A DNA stretch of 64,000 nucleotides from Akkermansia biwaensis. Lineage in GTDB: Bacteria; Verrucomicrobiota; Verrucomicrobiia; Verrucomicrobiales; Akkermansiaceae. The notes beneath the pieces are model-generated. The model was not told the DNA's origin, searched no databases, and saw only the letters and a program-made list of their open reading frames with translations. Position numbers and translations under genes: made by a program. The stretch is from NCBI RefSeq assembly GCF_026072915.1, contig NZ_AP025943.1, positions 310,001 to 374,000 of the forward strand, given 5' to 3'. Within the stretch, counting starts at the first letter, position 1. Each line of letters begins with the position of its first letter. Shown here piece after piece: positions 45,162 through 54,207 of this stretch.

Positions 45162-45869
45162 ATGCAGCAGATTTTACGTGAACATCAAACCTACCCGCCC
45201 AACGTAGTGGCGTCCATCACCTCCTGGGAGGTCTGGAAAACGCTTAAAGGTAAGGATTTGAAAGACCAGTGCGACTGGGTGGAACTGCGCGTGGATGCGC
45301 TGCCCGCGGAGCTCGCGCCGGAACAGGTCATGGAATTCAGGCCGGACATGCCTCTGCTGGTCACCGTCCGCTGCCATGAGGAAGGCGGTCTGCGCCGCAT
45401 GCCGGAAGAGGAGCGCTTCTCCCTGCTCCGCGCGTACATGCCTTACGCCACGGCCATCGACATTGAAATCAAGTCCATGCGCCACGGCAGAGAACTGGTC
45501 ATGGAAGCCGCCGACCGCGGCATCCTCGTCATCGGCTCCACCCATGACTTTCAAATCACGCCGGGCGTGGACTACCTGCGGGAACAGGAAAAGAAGGCCC
45601 GCGCCTACAGGGCGGACATCGTCAAATTCGCCTTCACCCCCTGCGTCGCGGGCGACATTCAGACCGGAGTCCAGCTCTTCAAGAAGCCGAAAGGCCCCAT
45701 TGCCGTGATGGGCATGGGCCCGATGGGCCCCGTCTCCCGTCTGCTTTACTCCCAGCTGGGCTCCTGCCTGGTGTACGGCTACCTGGGGGACCGGGAGGCG
45801 GCCCCCGGCCAGTGGCATGTCTCCCTCATCAAGGAAACCCTCCGCAACCTCGGTCCCATTCTCAGATAA
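45162..45869 (+). CDS. aroD: Type I 3-dehydroquinate dehydratase
   Basis: 235 aa. Shikimate-pathway enzyme forming 3-dehydroshikimate through a Schiff base. The landmarks of the type I family are here: VELRVDAL with Glu41, Arg43 and Asp45, catalytic His128 in GSTHDF, and the Schiff-base Lys155 in DIVKFAF; a late GQW-like loop is represented by APGQWHVS. Length is typical. First gene of a tight plus-strand run with menA (27 nt later), a lipoprotein and a small membrane protein; only aroD and menA belong to chorismate/menaquinone biosynthesis, which makes their pairing functional. Confidence 0.94.
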   Translation: MQQILREHQTYPPNVVASITSWEVWKTLKGKDLKDQCDWVELRVDALPAELAPEQVMEFRPDMPLLVTVRCHEEGGLRRMPEEERFSLLRAYMPYATAIDIEIKSMRHGRELVMEAADRGILVIGSTHDFQITPGVDYLREQEKKARAYRADIVKFAFTPCVAGDIQTGVQLFKKPKGPIAVMGMGPMGPVSRLLYSQLGSCLVYGYLGDREAAPGQWHVSLIKETLRNLGPILR

Positions 45870-45896
45870 TTCCGGAGACTCCTTTCCCGCTCTTTC

Positions 45897-46823
45897 ATGA
45901 ACATCATTACTTCCGCTTTTCTGGCGGCACGCCCAAAAACGCTCACCGCCTCCCTGATTCCGGTATGGGCGGGCTGCATGGTCGTGCAGAAGCTGACAGG
46001 CCACTGGGACGTGCGGCTGGCGCTGCTGACCTTCGCTTCCTGCCTGTGCATCCAGATAGCCTGCAATTTTTTCAACGACGCCATCGACCACGCGAAACAC
46101 GCGGACACGGAACGCCGCGCCGGCCCCGTCCGCATGACGGCCAGCGGGGCGCTGTCCCACCGGGCGGTCATGCTCTTCGGCGGCTTGTTCCTGGCGGCGG
46201 CATGCCTTCTGGCCCTTCCCCTCATTGAACTGCGCGGGTGGCCCATCATCGCCATCGGCATTCCCTCCCTCTATTTCTCCTACGGCTATACGGGCGGCCC
46301 GTGGCCGCTGGCGTACAAGGGGCTGGGGGAAGCGTTCGTCATCCTCTTCTTCGGGCTGGTGGCCGTCCTGGGCACCATTCTGGTGCAGATAGGCACGGCC
46401 CCTGTAGTCCCCGGCACGCTGGTGGACTCCCTGGCGGTGTACAACGCCGGAATCGTCCTGGGAATCCAGTGCGGCCTGCTCTGCGCCGTCATGATCTCCG
46501 TCAACAACATCCGGGACAGGAAGGAGGACCAGACCACCGGAAAGCGCACCCTGGCCGTCCGCCTGGGGGAAAGAAAGGCGCGCGCCATGGCCCAGGCGTT
46601 CATCGTGGCTGCCTACATCACGCTGCCCACTTCCTGCCGGGCCCTGCATCTGGACCTGTCCCGCCTGTGGTGGATGTGGATTCCCGCCATCCTGCTGGGA
46701 GGCTACCTGATGCTGCTCATCCGCAAAACGCCGGCGGACAAGAGCATGAACAGGCTCCTGGCCCTCTCCTCCGTCCATCTGATCCTGTACCTGGCCACTT
46801 ACACAATTTTACCCGGACTCTGA
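45897..46823 (+). CDS. menA: 1,4-dihydroxy-2-naphthoate polyprenyltransferase
   Basis: 308 aa, UbiA-superfamily integral membrane prenyltransferase with about eight helices. The first Asp-rich motif NFFNDAIDHAKHADTE (about residues 60-75, NDxxD) and the second, NNIRDRKEDQTTGKRTLA (about 200-217), are typical of MenA. It attaches the isoprenoid tail in menaquinone synthesis. Downstream of aroD in the same unit; no other men genes are seen in this window. Next gene follows 38 nt later. Confidence 0.93.
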   Translation: MNIITSAFLAARPKTLTASLIPVWAGCMVVQKLTGHWDVRLALLTFASCLCIQIACNFFNDAIDHAKHADTERRAGPVRMTASGALSHRAVMLFGGLFLAAACLLALPLIELRGWPIIAIGIPSLYFSYGYTGGPWPLAYKGLGEAFVILFFGLVAVLGTILVQIGTAPVVPGTLVDSLAVYNAGIVLGIQCGLLCAVMISVNNIRDRKEDQTTGKRTLAVRLGERKARAMAQAFIVAAYITLPTSCRALHLDLSRLWWMWIPAILLGGYLMLLIRKTPADKSMNRLLALSSVHLILYLATYTILPGL

Positions 46824-46861
46824 AAAACGCCGCTCCGCCCCAACGTAGTAAAAGACGTATC

Positions 46862-47293
46862 ATGAATCCTCTCAAACTCGCTCCCGTTCTCCTCATTCTT
46901 CCCGTACTCTTCTCCTGCACGCAAAAAAGCACCCTGGAAATCGCCACCGGAAAGGTGACGACGATCAAGCTGGGCAACGTCGTCCGCATCAAGGAAATCA
47001 ACGTGCTTACCTCCACGGATGACGGCACCTTCGCCAACATGGCGGGAACCGCGGCGGAAGCCGTCACGCCCGGCATCATCGGCATGGGCACCTCCAAGCT
47101 GGCCTCCGCCACCGGTTCCATCGTGGACGGCCGGGTGGAAGCCACCAAAATGATCCGCGTGCGCGTAAAGCTGAAGGACACGAATGAACTGGTGGAAGTC
47201 CAGCAGGAAGTCACGCCCAATTTCACGCTGAAAATCGGCCAGGAAGTGGTCATCACCCAGGGCAGCACTCCCGGCAACGTCTGGCCGGACTGA
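46862..47293 (+). CDS. Small lipoprotein with glycine/alanine-rich hydrophobic segment
   Basis: 143 aa. Signal peptide with lipobox VLFSC (Cys near residue 19). The middle (about 60-90) is a Gly/Ala/Thr/Ser-rich hydrophobic stretch (GTAAEAVTPGIIGMGTSK) that resembles the glycine-zipper of SlyB/PCP-like outer-membrane lipoproteins, but the match is loose. C-terminal half is beta-rich. Lies between menA and a small membrane protein in one operon, so it may be cotranscribed without a shared function. Confidence 0.65.
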   Translation: MNPLKLAPVLLILPVLFSCTQKSTLEIATGKVTTIKLGNVVRIKEINVLTSTDDGTFANMAGTAAEAVTPGIIGMGTSKLASATGSIVDGRVEATKMIRVRVKLKDTNELVEVQQEVTPNFTLKIGQEVVITQGSTPGNVWPD

Positions 47294-47298
47294 CGGAC

Positions 47299-47751
47299 AT
47301 GCACCCCGCTCCTTCATCCTCCGCCGCCCTCCCCGCTCTTTTTACGAAAAGTGCGGGCATGCTCATCTCCGTGTCGCCCCTCGCGGCATGGATGAAATGG
47401 CAGACTCTTCCCTCCGCCGCCCTGCTCGCGCCCCTGGCCGTCATCGGACTGCTGGCATGCGCCGCACCGTTCTGCAAACGCTCCGCACGCGGCATGCTGG
47501 AGCCCCTCCTTCCGCCCATCCGCTTCACGCTGGGGGCGGCCCTGGCCTTCACGGCCATTTGCCTGGCCTCCCAGAATCTTTTCATCTTCCTTCCCGAGGC
47601 GCTGGCGGCCATGGGAAAACTTCCGCACACTTTCCTCGTCCCCCTGATCCAGGGAAATCTGCTGGTCCATCTGGCCTCCCTGGCCCTGCTGACTCTGGCG
47701 GCGGCTTATTCCTGCATGCTCTGCTTGGGAAAACGCGGGAAAAACGCCTGA
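47299..47751 (+). CDS. Small membrane protein of unknown function
   Basis: 150 aa with about three or four hydrophobic segments (about 37-55, 75-95, 115-140). No motif recognised. Starts 5 nt after the lipoprotein gene, so it is the last gene of the aroD-menA unit. It converges on gluQ, whose stop lies 7 nt past this one. Pure hydrophobic content in a G+C-rich frame could arise by chance, but the start placement and frame support a gene. Confidence 0.5.
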   Translation: MHPAPSSSAALPALFTKSAGMLISVSPLAAWMKWQTLPSAALLAPLAVIGLLACAAPFCKRSARGMLEPLLPPIRFTLGAALAFTAICLASQNLFIFLPEALAAMGKLPHTFLVPLIQGNLLVHLASLALLTLAAAYSCMLCLGKRGKNA

Positions 47752-47758
47752 AACGTTC

Positions 47759-48607
47759 CTACCTCTCCCGCATCATGCGGAAAATATCTTCCGGGCGCAT
47801 GCCTGCGGCGCGCATCTCCCGCAGGCTCATGCTCCGGTCCCTCTTGGCCAGCCTCCTGCCGGAAGCGTCCCTCACCAGCCGGTGGTGGTACCACTGCGGC
47901 ACGGGAAGACCCAGCAGCGCCTGGAGCGTGCGGTGAATTCCGGTTACGGGCAGCAAATCCTCCCCGCGGCTCACATGGGTCACGCCCTGGGCCGCGTCAT
48001 CCACCACCACGGCAACATGGTAGCTTGCTGGGCAATCCTTGCGTCCCAGAATCACGTCGCCGAGCTCCTCCGGGCGGCACACCTGCTCTCCGAACCGCAT
48101 GTCCCGCCAGACAAGCGGACCGGTGATCCGGGCCGCGGCGCGGCAGTCCAGCCGCCATGAAAACGGCTTGCCGGACTTCATCAGTTCCTTTCTCCGCACC
48201 TTGTCCAGTTTGAGGCAAGTGCCGGGATAAACATCCACGGTCCCGCCCTCCTGCGGAGCGGCGCCCATGGCGGCCACCTCTTCGGCAATCTCCCTGCGCG
48301 TGCAAAAGCACGGGTACAGCACCCCGCGGTCCTTCAGCACTTGCAATGCGTGTTCATAGGAGCCGAAACGCGAGGACTGGACCATCATCGGCCCGTCAAA
48401 ACGGATTCCCAGCCAATCCAGGTCCTCCAGAATAGCCTGGACAAACTCCGGACGGCTGCGGGTCTGGTCGATGTCCTCCATCCTCAACACGCACCTGCCG
48501 GAAAAGCGGTCCGCCAGGGAACGGGCCTCCCATGCGGCCAGCGCATGCCCCAAATGCAGGAATCCGGTAGGGCTGGGAGCAAACCTTGTGACTATGGGAG
48601 AATCCAT
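47759..48607 (-). CDS. gluQ: Glutamyl-queuosine tRNA(Asp) synthetase
   Basis: 282 aa from the ATG at 48607 (a GTG 3 codons upstream is possible). A truncated class I GlxRS lacking the anticodon domain. HIGH-type motif TRFAPSPTGFLHLGHA and KMSKS-type RLAKRDRSMSLR mark the active site; GluQRS keeps both but has no tRNA-binding C-terminal domain, as here. A CFCTR Cys pair and a later Tyr/Cys (YPGTC) contribute to a zinc site. It glutamylates queuosine-34 in tRNA-Asp. Isolated gene on the minus strand. Confidence 0.9.
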   Translation of the reverse strand: MDSPIVTRFAPSPTGFLHLGHALAAWEARSLADRFSGRCVLRMEDIDQTRSRPEFVQAILEDLDWLGIRFDGPMMVQSSRFGSYEHALQVLKDRGVLYPCFCTRREIAEEVAAMGAAPQEGGTVDVYPGTCLKLDKVRRKELMKSGKPFSWRLDCRAAARITGPLVWRDMRFGEQVCRPEELGDVILGRKDCPASYHVAVVVDDAAQGVTHVSRGEDLLPVTGIHRTLQALLGLPVPQWYHHRLVRDASGRRLAKRDRSMSLREMRAAGMRPEDIFRMMRER

Positions 48608-48738
48608 GCGGCGCACTCACCATAAGGAAGGACAGGGCCCATTTCAAACCCTTTCCGGAAAATTATTGCGGCTTGACAGAACGGCCCCGTGAAAGTAGGA
48701 GAGTTGCGCTCCCTATCCGTCAAACCACCCGTCACGAC

Positions 48739-50610
48739 ATGCCGTTTTCCAACATCGACCTCGCCTCCATCACAGGCTGGCTGGACTCCGCCGCCACCCA
48801 GCAATGGATTGTAGGCATCCTTCTCATCCTCCTGTTCATCAGCTTCATCAGGGAATGGCTCCCGGTGGAAATCACGGCCCTGGCCGGAACCGCCGTCCTG
48901 ATGCTCACGGGAATCCTGACGACGGGAGACGTGCTGTCCAGCTTTGCCAACAGCGGCCCCCTGACGGTCGTATGCATGTTCATCCTGAGCGCCTCCCTGG
49001 AACGCACGGGCCTTATCGGCGACCTCTCCAAGCTATTCAACAAAGTGGCCAAAGGCAGGGAATTCGCCGCCCTGCTGGTCATCACGCTGGGCGCGTTCGC
49101 GGTATCCCCCTTCGTCAACAACACGCCGGTGGTCGTCATCCTGATGCCCATCGTCCTGGCCTTCTGCCGCGACCACAACATCGCCGCTTCCAAGCTGCTC
49201 ATCCCCCTCTCCTACGCCACCATCCTGGGGGGCACCTGCTCCGTCGTGGGCACGTCCACGAACGTGGTCGTGCTGGGGCAGGTTCAAAAGCTGGGTTTTG
49301 AAGGCATCCAGATGTTCACCGTGGCTCCCATGGGCCTCATCTATGCGGCGGCTGGGCTGCTTTACCTGTGGACGATAGGCCGCAAGTGGCTGCCTTCCCG
49401 CCCCACCCTCTCCACCATGCTTCCCGGCGGCATCCAGCGCGACTTCCTGCTCCAGGTCCGGATTCCCGCCGGCTCCTCCCACATCGGAACCACCGCCGTG
49501 GACCTGATGCAGTCCGAACTGCTGGGGACGAAAATCGTGGAAGTGCGCCGCAGGGGCTTCTCCATGCAGGAGGAACTGCAGCACATCACGTTGGAAGAAG
49601 GCGACCGCGTCCTGTTCCTGTGCAACGCCAGAAAAGTCAACCAGGTCCGGGAGGCCAAAGGCGTGGACCTGGGCTGGGACGACAGCCGCGGGCTGGAAGC
49701 CATGGAACAGCGCGACGTGCAAATCGTGGAAGGCATGATCGCCAACAACTCCGAATTCGCCGGGCAGTCCCTGGCGGAACTCAAACTGCGCCAGCGGTTC
49801 AACATCTTCGTGCTCGCCATCCACAGGCAGGGCAGGAACATCACGGACATGGGGTCGGACACCAAGCTGATTGCCGGGGACACCCTGCTGCTGGAAGGCC
49901 CGCAGGAAGGCATGAACCGCATCCTCACCAAGCAGCGCATCATTCCCCTCAGCCAGCGTTCGGCGGACGCCCACAACCGCAGCAAGCAGGGCTGGGCCAT
50001 TCTGGCCATGGGCATCTTCATCTTCATCGGCCTGCTCGGCTCCTTTGAGCAGTACGGGGAATTCTTCAAATTCTTCGCACGCTTCAATCCCTTCTACCTG
50101 GCCTTCATCGGCGCCCTGATCGTCGTCATCTCCGGCTGCATCAAGCCGAAGGAAGCCTACCAGTCCGTGGACTGGGGCATCATCTTCCTGATCCTGGGGA
50201 TGCTCTGCGTGGGGGAAGCCATGAGCAAGACGGGACTTGCCAAGGCCATCGCCTTCGGCGTGGTGGACACCATGGGTCCGATGGGCTGCCTGTTCGCCAT
50301 CTCCGGCCTGTACCTGCTGTGCTCCATCCTGACGGAAATGATCTCCAACAACGCCGTGGCCGCCGTCATGGGACCGCTGTCCTATGAAATGGCCCTGCAA
50401 TTCGACGCCAACCCCCTCCCCTTCATTCTGGCCGTCATGTTCGGCGCCAGCGCCAGTTTCTCCACCCCCATCGGCTACCAGACCAACACGTACGTGTACA
50501 ACGCGGGCGGCTATAAATTCAAAGACTTCGTGAAAGTCGGCCTCCCTCTCAACCTCCTGCTCTGGATCATCTTCACCTGCTCTATCGGCTGGCTGTACCC
50601 GCTTAAATAG
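48739..50610 (+). CDS. SLC13-type permease with two RCK-C (TrkA-C) domains
   Basis: 623 aa from the ATG at 48739 (a frame from 48673 would add a non-homologous head). Sodium/anion-type transporter of the DASS/SLC13 fold. N-terminal helices with SPFVNNTPVVVILMPIV (the conserved SNN-like motif region), then two soluble RCK_C domains (about 215-300 and 310-390, with LLLEGPQEG), then the C-terminal helices with TEMISNNAVAAVMGP, the second SNN motif. Such proteins carry dicarboxylates, sulfate or phosphate; the substrate is not defined here. Single gene with a terminator. Confidence 0.9.
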   Translation: MPFSNIDLASITGWLDSAATQQWIVGILLILLFISFIREWLPVEITALAGTAVLMLTGILTTGDVLSSFANSGPLTVVCMFILSASLERTGLIGDLSKLFNKVAKGREFAALLVITLGAFAVSPFVNNTPVVVILMPIVLAFCRDHNIAASKLLIPLSYATILGGTCSVVGTSTNVVVLGQVQKLGFEGIQMFTVAPMGLIYAAAGLLYLWTIGRKWLPSRPTLSTMLPGGIQRDFLLQVRIPAGSSHIGTTAVDLMQSELLGTKIVEVRRRGFSMQEELQHITLEEGDRVLFLCNARKVNQVREAKGVDLGWDDSRGLEAMEQRDVQIVEGMIANNSEFAGQSLAELKLRQRFNIFVLAIHRQGRNITDMGSDTKLIAGDTLLLEGPQEGMNRILTKQRIIPLSQRSADAHNRSKQGWAILAMGIFIFIGLLGSFEQYGEFFKFFARFNPFYLAFIGALIVVISGCIKPKEAYQSVDWGIIFLILGMLCVGEAMSKTGLAKAIAFGVVDTMGPMGCLFAISGLYLLCSILTEMISNNAVAAVMGPLSYEMALQFDANPLPFILAVMFGASASFSTPIGYQTNTYVYNAGGYKFKDFVKVGLPLNLLLWIIFTCSIGWLYPLK

Positions 50611-50641
50611 AAAAAAGGCCATTCCGGTAAAAAAAGCATCC

Positions 50642-50675
50642 AAGCCTTCAATCCGTTGAAGGCTTTTATTTTTTC
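50642..50675 (+). terminator. Rho-independent terminator after the SLC13 permease gene
   Basis: AAGCCTTCAA (50642-50651) and TTGAAGGCTT (50656-50665), 4-nt loop, then TTATTTTTT. Confidence 0.93.
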
Positions 50676-50841
50676 AGACGCCTTCCTCAGGGTCCATGCC
50701 GAGGAAAGGTCAAAGTCACGGAAAAACACGCTCCATGCACCCGCGCCCCCTTCCAGAAAAGGATATGATATGCGTTTGCATCATGCCGGCTTTTGGATCT
50801 AAAAAGCCGCCCGTTTCCGCCAGCTTTCCTTAACGGAGGGT

Positions 50842-51438
50842 TTACTCCCGCATCAGTCCCACGCGCATGGACTGGCACTTGATCAGGGCGGAAAAGGCGG
50901 CGTAATCCGCCTCCCGGTCGGAGGAAACCAGGCAGTACTGGTACTGCGGCAGGCAGGCGTCTTCCTGCGCGGCATTCCGCAGACGCAGGGAGATGGTTTC
51001 ATCACCATCCGTCTGCCTCCCGCAGAGGCGGTTTTTCAGCTCCTCTTGCGGCACGTAAATATAAACATCCGCATAGCAGAGGGGAAGAATGCCCTCCCGG
51101 CACGCGCGGACCTGGGCCGCCCCCTGCACGTCGATATCCATCACCACGGTCTTCCCCTGTTCCAGAAGGTCCAGAATGTCCGCCTTCAGCGTGCCGTAGC
51201 GATTGCCGTGCACCTCCGCATATTCCAGGAAATCCCCCTTCTCCACCCTGGCGGCGAATTCGGAGGGTGTCAGGAAGTGGTAGTCCACGCCGTTCACCTC
51301 TCCCGGCCTGGGCTGGCGGGTCGTGCAGGAAATGCTGTACACGCACAGTCCGTTTTCCGTCGCCCGGCGGCATAAAGTCGTCTTCCCGGAACCGGAGGGA
51401 CCGGAAACCACCAGCAAAGTTCCCAAATGCTGTTTCAT
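50842..51438 (-). CDS. gmk: Guanylate kinase
   Basis: 198 aa from the ATG at 51438. Phosphorylates GMP to GDP in the cytosol. The P-loop VVSGPSGSGKTTL occupies residues 10-22, followed by the GMP-binding SISCTTRQPRPGEVNGVDYHF and KTVVMDIDVQGAAQVR. Longer upstream frames lack homology. Starts 5 nt after yicC, the common yicC-gmk pairing of many bacteria, and the 21-nt gap to avtA suggests a three-gene operon. C-terminus (YCLVSSDREADYAA) is as expected. Confidence 0.95.
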   Translation of the reverse strand: MKQHLGTLLVVSGPSGSGKTTLCRRATENGLCVYSISCTTRQPRPGEVNGVDYHFLTPSEFAARVEKGDFLEYAEVHGNRYGTLKADILDLLEQGKTVVMDIDVQGAAQVRACREGILPLCYADVYIYVPQEELKNRLCGRQTDGDETISLRLRNAAQEDACLPQYQYCLVSSDREADYAAFSALIKCQSMRVGLMRE

Positions 51439-51443
51439 GGCTG

Positions 51444-52319
51444 TTATTCGATGTTCTGAACCTGTTCCCTGATTTTTTCCAGTTCCGTCTTGGCGGCCAC
51501 TACCAGATGGGACAGCGTGGAGTCGTTCGCCTTGGAACCGATGGTGTTGAATTCCCGGAAAATCTCCTGGCAAAGGAAGTCCAACGGCCTTCCGGCGGGG
51601 GCGGAAGAATCGCACAGGGTGCGGAATTGGTCAAAGTGGGAGGAAAGGCGCGTGATCTCCTCGGAAATGTCGCACTTGTCCGCAAACAGGGCCACTTCCC
51701 GGATGATGCGCTCGTCATCCGCGGAGACGGAAAGGTCCGCTTCCGCCAGGCGCTTGAGCATGGCTTCCCGCAGCCTGACGGGAACGGAAGGAGCGTGTTC
51801 CGCGATCCTGTTCCGGTACTTTTCCAGGGTTTCCAGCTTGCCGAGCACATCCGCCTTCAGGTTGGCGCCCTCCGCCGCGCGCATGGCGAGGAAATCTTTC
51901 AGGGCCGCCCTGAGGGCCTCTTCCACCGCAGGCCATGCTTCCTCCGGGGAAAGCGCGGCTTCCGCCTCGGAGGCGATGATGTCCAGCCTCAGCAGGTCGG
52001 ACGCCTGCAACGTCATGGGCCGGGCCGCCAGATCGGAGGCGCGGTTCAGCAGCCCCACCAGGGAGGCCAGCTTCCTTTCGTCCAATTGGAGGGAGCCGCC
52101 CGCTTCCTCCGTCCGTTCCAGGGAGACGGAAACGCCCACGCGGCCGCGGGAAACGCTCCCCTGCACGATGGAGCGCACGGGGGCGTCCCATTCCGCGCAG
52201 TTGCGCGGCACGTTGACGGCTATTTCCGTCTGCTTGCGGTTGACTCCGGATATTTCAACCGGAATGTTGTAACGGTCTGTCTGGGCAACGGCTCTGCCGA
52301 AGCCGGTCATGCTGTTCAT
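51444..52319 (-). CDS. yicC: YicC-family endoribonuclease
   Basis: 291 aa. The family start MNSMTGFGRAVA and the end RPLDFLCQEIFREFNTIGSKANDS are diagnostic. YicC proteins are RNases involved in mRNA turnover and stationary-phase fitness. The central part (about 95-230) is helical and charged. Middle gene between avtA (22 nt) and gmk (5 nt). No unusual features. Confidence 0.95.
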   Translation of the reverse strand: MNSMTGFGRAVAQTDRYNIPVEISGVNRKQTEIAVNVPRNCAEWDAPVRSIVQGSVSRGRVGVSVSLERTEEAGGSLQLDERKLASLVGLLNRASDLAARPMTLQASDLLRLDIIASEAEAALSPEEAWPAVEEALRAALKDFLAMRAAEGANLKADVLGKLETLEKYRNRIAEHAPSVPVRLREAMLKRLAEADLSVSADDERIIREVALFADKCDISEEITRLSSHFDQFRTLCDSSAPAGRPLDFLCQEIFREFNTIGSKANDSTLSHLVVAAKTELEKIREQVQNIE

Positions 52320-52340
52320 GGATTGCGATTTCGGATTGGG

Positions 52341-53618
52341 TTAAGAAGAATGGGTATAGGCGCGCTTCACTTCGTCAGCCACGATGGAAAGTCCCTTGCG
52401 CAGCAGTTCCTCCGTCTGGGTGAAGCTGATGCGTATGCACTCATGCCTGTGGGGCCACGGTTCCCCGCCCTCCGGCAGGGCAAAGAAGAAATGATGGCCC
52501 GGATTCACGAAGCAGCCGCGGGCCTTGCAACGTTCATACAGTTCCTGGCAGGTGATGGGGAGCCCCTCGAACCACAGCCACAGGAACATGGCCCCTTCGC
52601 TCTTGTGCACGCGCCAGGGAATCTCTTCCCCGAAAAGTTCCGGCAGCAGGGACAGGGCCCATTCCGCCCTGCTCCGGTAAAACGGCGTCAGGGTCTCACG
52701 GCAAACGCGCTCCAGCGTGCCATCCTCCAGGTAGGGAGTCACCAGCGCCTGCCCCAGATTGTTGGGGCACAGGGAGGAAGTCGTAACCATGCTGACCACG
52801 GCGCGGATGATGTCCGGCCGGGCGATCACGATCCCGGTGCGCGTGCCGGGCAGTCCAATCTTGGAAAGGCTCATGGTCAAAATCATGTTCTCGTCCCAAA
52901 CGGGCTTGACCGGAACAAAACAGATGTTGGGCAGCGGCGCGCCGTACGCGTTGTCGATCATCAGCGGCACTCCGGCGCGGGAAGTCAACGCCCGCAGGCG
53001 GTCCAGCTCCTCGTCCGTCACCACGTTGCCCGTCGGATTCGTGGGGCGGGACATGCAGACGGCGGCCGTTTCCGGGCGGATGTCCAGGCGGTCGAAGTCA
53101 ATCACGTACTTGAACAAATGTTCGTCCAGCATGCGGATTCCGGGGCGAAGGCCGCGGAACATCACGCCGCCGCATAAAGACTGGGACTGGTAGCCCACAT
53201 AATCGGGGCAAAGAGGAAAGAGAATTTCACGGATGCCGCCTTCCGCACAGGGACCGGCGAGCATGTTGAAAAGCGTGAAACAGGCCATCTGGCCGCCCTG
53301 GGTGATGGCGATGTTCTCCGGCTTCAGGTTCCAGCCGCAGCGGTCATTGAGGAAGCCGGCCAGGGCGCGGATAAAGGCGGGGTCGCCGCCCGGATGGGCG
53401 TAATGGCCCACAAGCACGTCAAACCGCCCGTCCCGGACCAGTTCCGTCATGCTGCGCCGCCACAATTCCGTCACTTCCGGAATCACGGCGGGGCTCCCCC
53501 CGTTCAACTGGCACAGGCCGGGATCTCCGGAATGGAGGGCCTTGAACAAATCCTCCATCAAATCGTCAATCCCGGTCCTGGCCGTCAGATGGCCTCCTAT
53601 CTCCGATAATTGCATCAT
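52341..53618 (-). CDS. avtA: Valine-pyruvate aminotransferase-like PLP enzyme
   Basis: 425 aa from the ATG at 53618 (or 53615), fold-type I aminotransferase. The AvtA-like start is MMQLSEIGGHLTARTGIDDLMEDL. The PLP motifs ITQGGQMACFTLFNMLAG, SRPTNPTGNVVTDEE, MIDNAYGAPLP and the Schiff-base Lys in TMSLSKIGLPGTRTG are in order. It would form valine or alanine from ketoacids. First gene of the avtA-yicC-gmk set. The in-frame region upstream of 53618 is not homologous. Confidence 0.88.
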   Translation of the reverse strand: MMQLSEIGGHLTARTGIDDLMEDLFKALHSGDPGLCQLNGGSPAVIPEVTELWRRSMTELVRDGRFDVLVGHYAHPGGDPAFIRALAGFLNDRCGWNLKPENIAITQGGQMACFTLFNMLAGPCAEGGIREILFPLCPDYVGYQSQSLCGGVMFRGLRPGIRMLDEHLFKYVIDFDRLDIRPETAAVCMSRPTNPTGNVVTDEELDRLRALTSRAGVPLMIDNAYGAPLPNICFVPVKPVWDENMILTMSLSKIGLPGTRTGIVIARPDIIRAVVSMVTTSSLCPNNLGQALVTPYLEDGTLERVCRETLTPFYRSRAEWALSLLPELFGEEIPWRVHKSEGAMFLWLWFEGLPITCQELYERCKARGCFVNPGHHFFFALPEGGEPWPHRHECIRISFTQTEELLRKGLSIVADEVKRAYTHSS

Positions 53619-53725
53619 GCCGGGGGCATTGTAGCCGCACGCGCGTTTTATGCGAGCAAAATCATTGTTTTGCAGGCGCATGAACAGTTTGACTTTTCCC
53701 CCCGATCAAGGGCATAATCCCCGGC

Positions 53726-54187
53726 ATGTTCAATATCGTGCGATTCACCAGGCCAGCCTTTCCGGCACTGGCGCTTGTACTGGCCCTCTCCGCGTGCGAC
53801 AACAGCACGAACACGGCCCTGACCTCCCTGATTACGGGAGGATCCACAACGGAACACCAGCAGCTCCACGCACAACTCCAGCAGATGAAGGAAGCCCTGG
53901 CCCAGACGGACCAGGAAATCAGGCAGGCGGAATCCCACGACGCACGCGTGAATTACGATCTTCAGAAGCGGCTTTCCAATCCCGGAAAAATCCGGACTCC
54001 CTTCACGGTGAAGGATATGGACATTCTGCCTTCCAAGCGCCGCGACTTCGAGCACCTGTGCTTCGACATTGAAGACCTGCGCAATACCCTGGCGCAGCGT
54101 AAGCAGGAATTCCACGCCCTGCAATACCAGTATAACGCCTACGCCGCCAAACTCGCCGACTTCAAGCAATCCCACCCGGTGGATTAA
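53726..54187 (+). CDS. Coiled-coil lipoprotein of unknown function
   Basis: 153 aa. Signal peptide ends at lipobox ALSAC (Cys near residue 24). The body is almost entirely alpha-helical and charged with two coiled-coil stretches (about 45-75 and 110-150) joined by a non-helical linker. No known domain. First of four tightly spaced plus-strand genes (20, 15 and 52 nt apart). Likely an envelope scaffold or a partner of the next gene's coiled coil. Confidence 0.6.
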   Translation: MFNIVRFTRPAFPALALVLALSACDNSTNTALTSLITGGSTTEHQQLHAQLQQMKEALAQTDQEIRQAESHDARVNYDLQKRLSNPGKIRTPFTVKDMDILPSKRRDFEHLCFDIEDLRNTLAQRKQEFHALQYQYNAYAAKLADFKQSHPVD

Positions 54188-54207
54188 CCCCAGCCCCTAC
54201 GCTCCCC

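Noticed and set aside
49033-50643. Long minus-strand open frame opposite the SLC13 permease
   Set aside because: Shadow frame; translation is Asp/Gly/His-rich and shows no membrane segments or domain.
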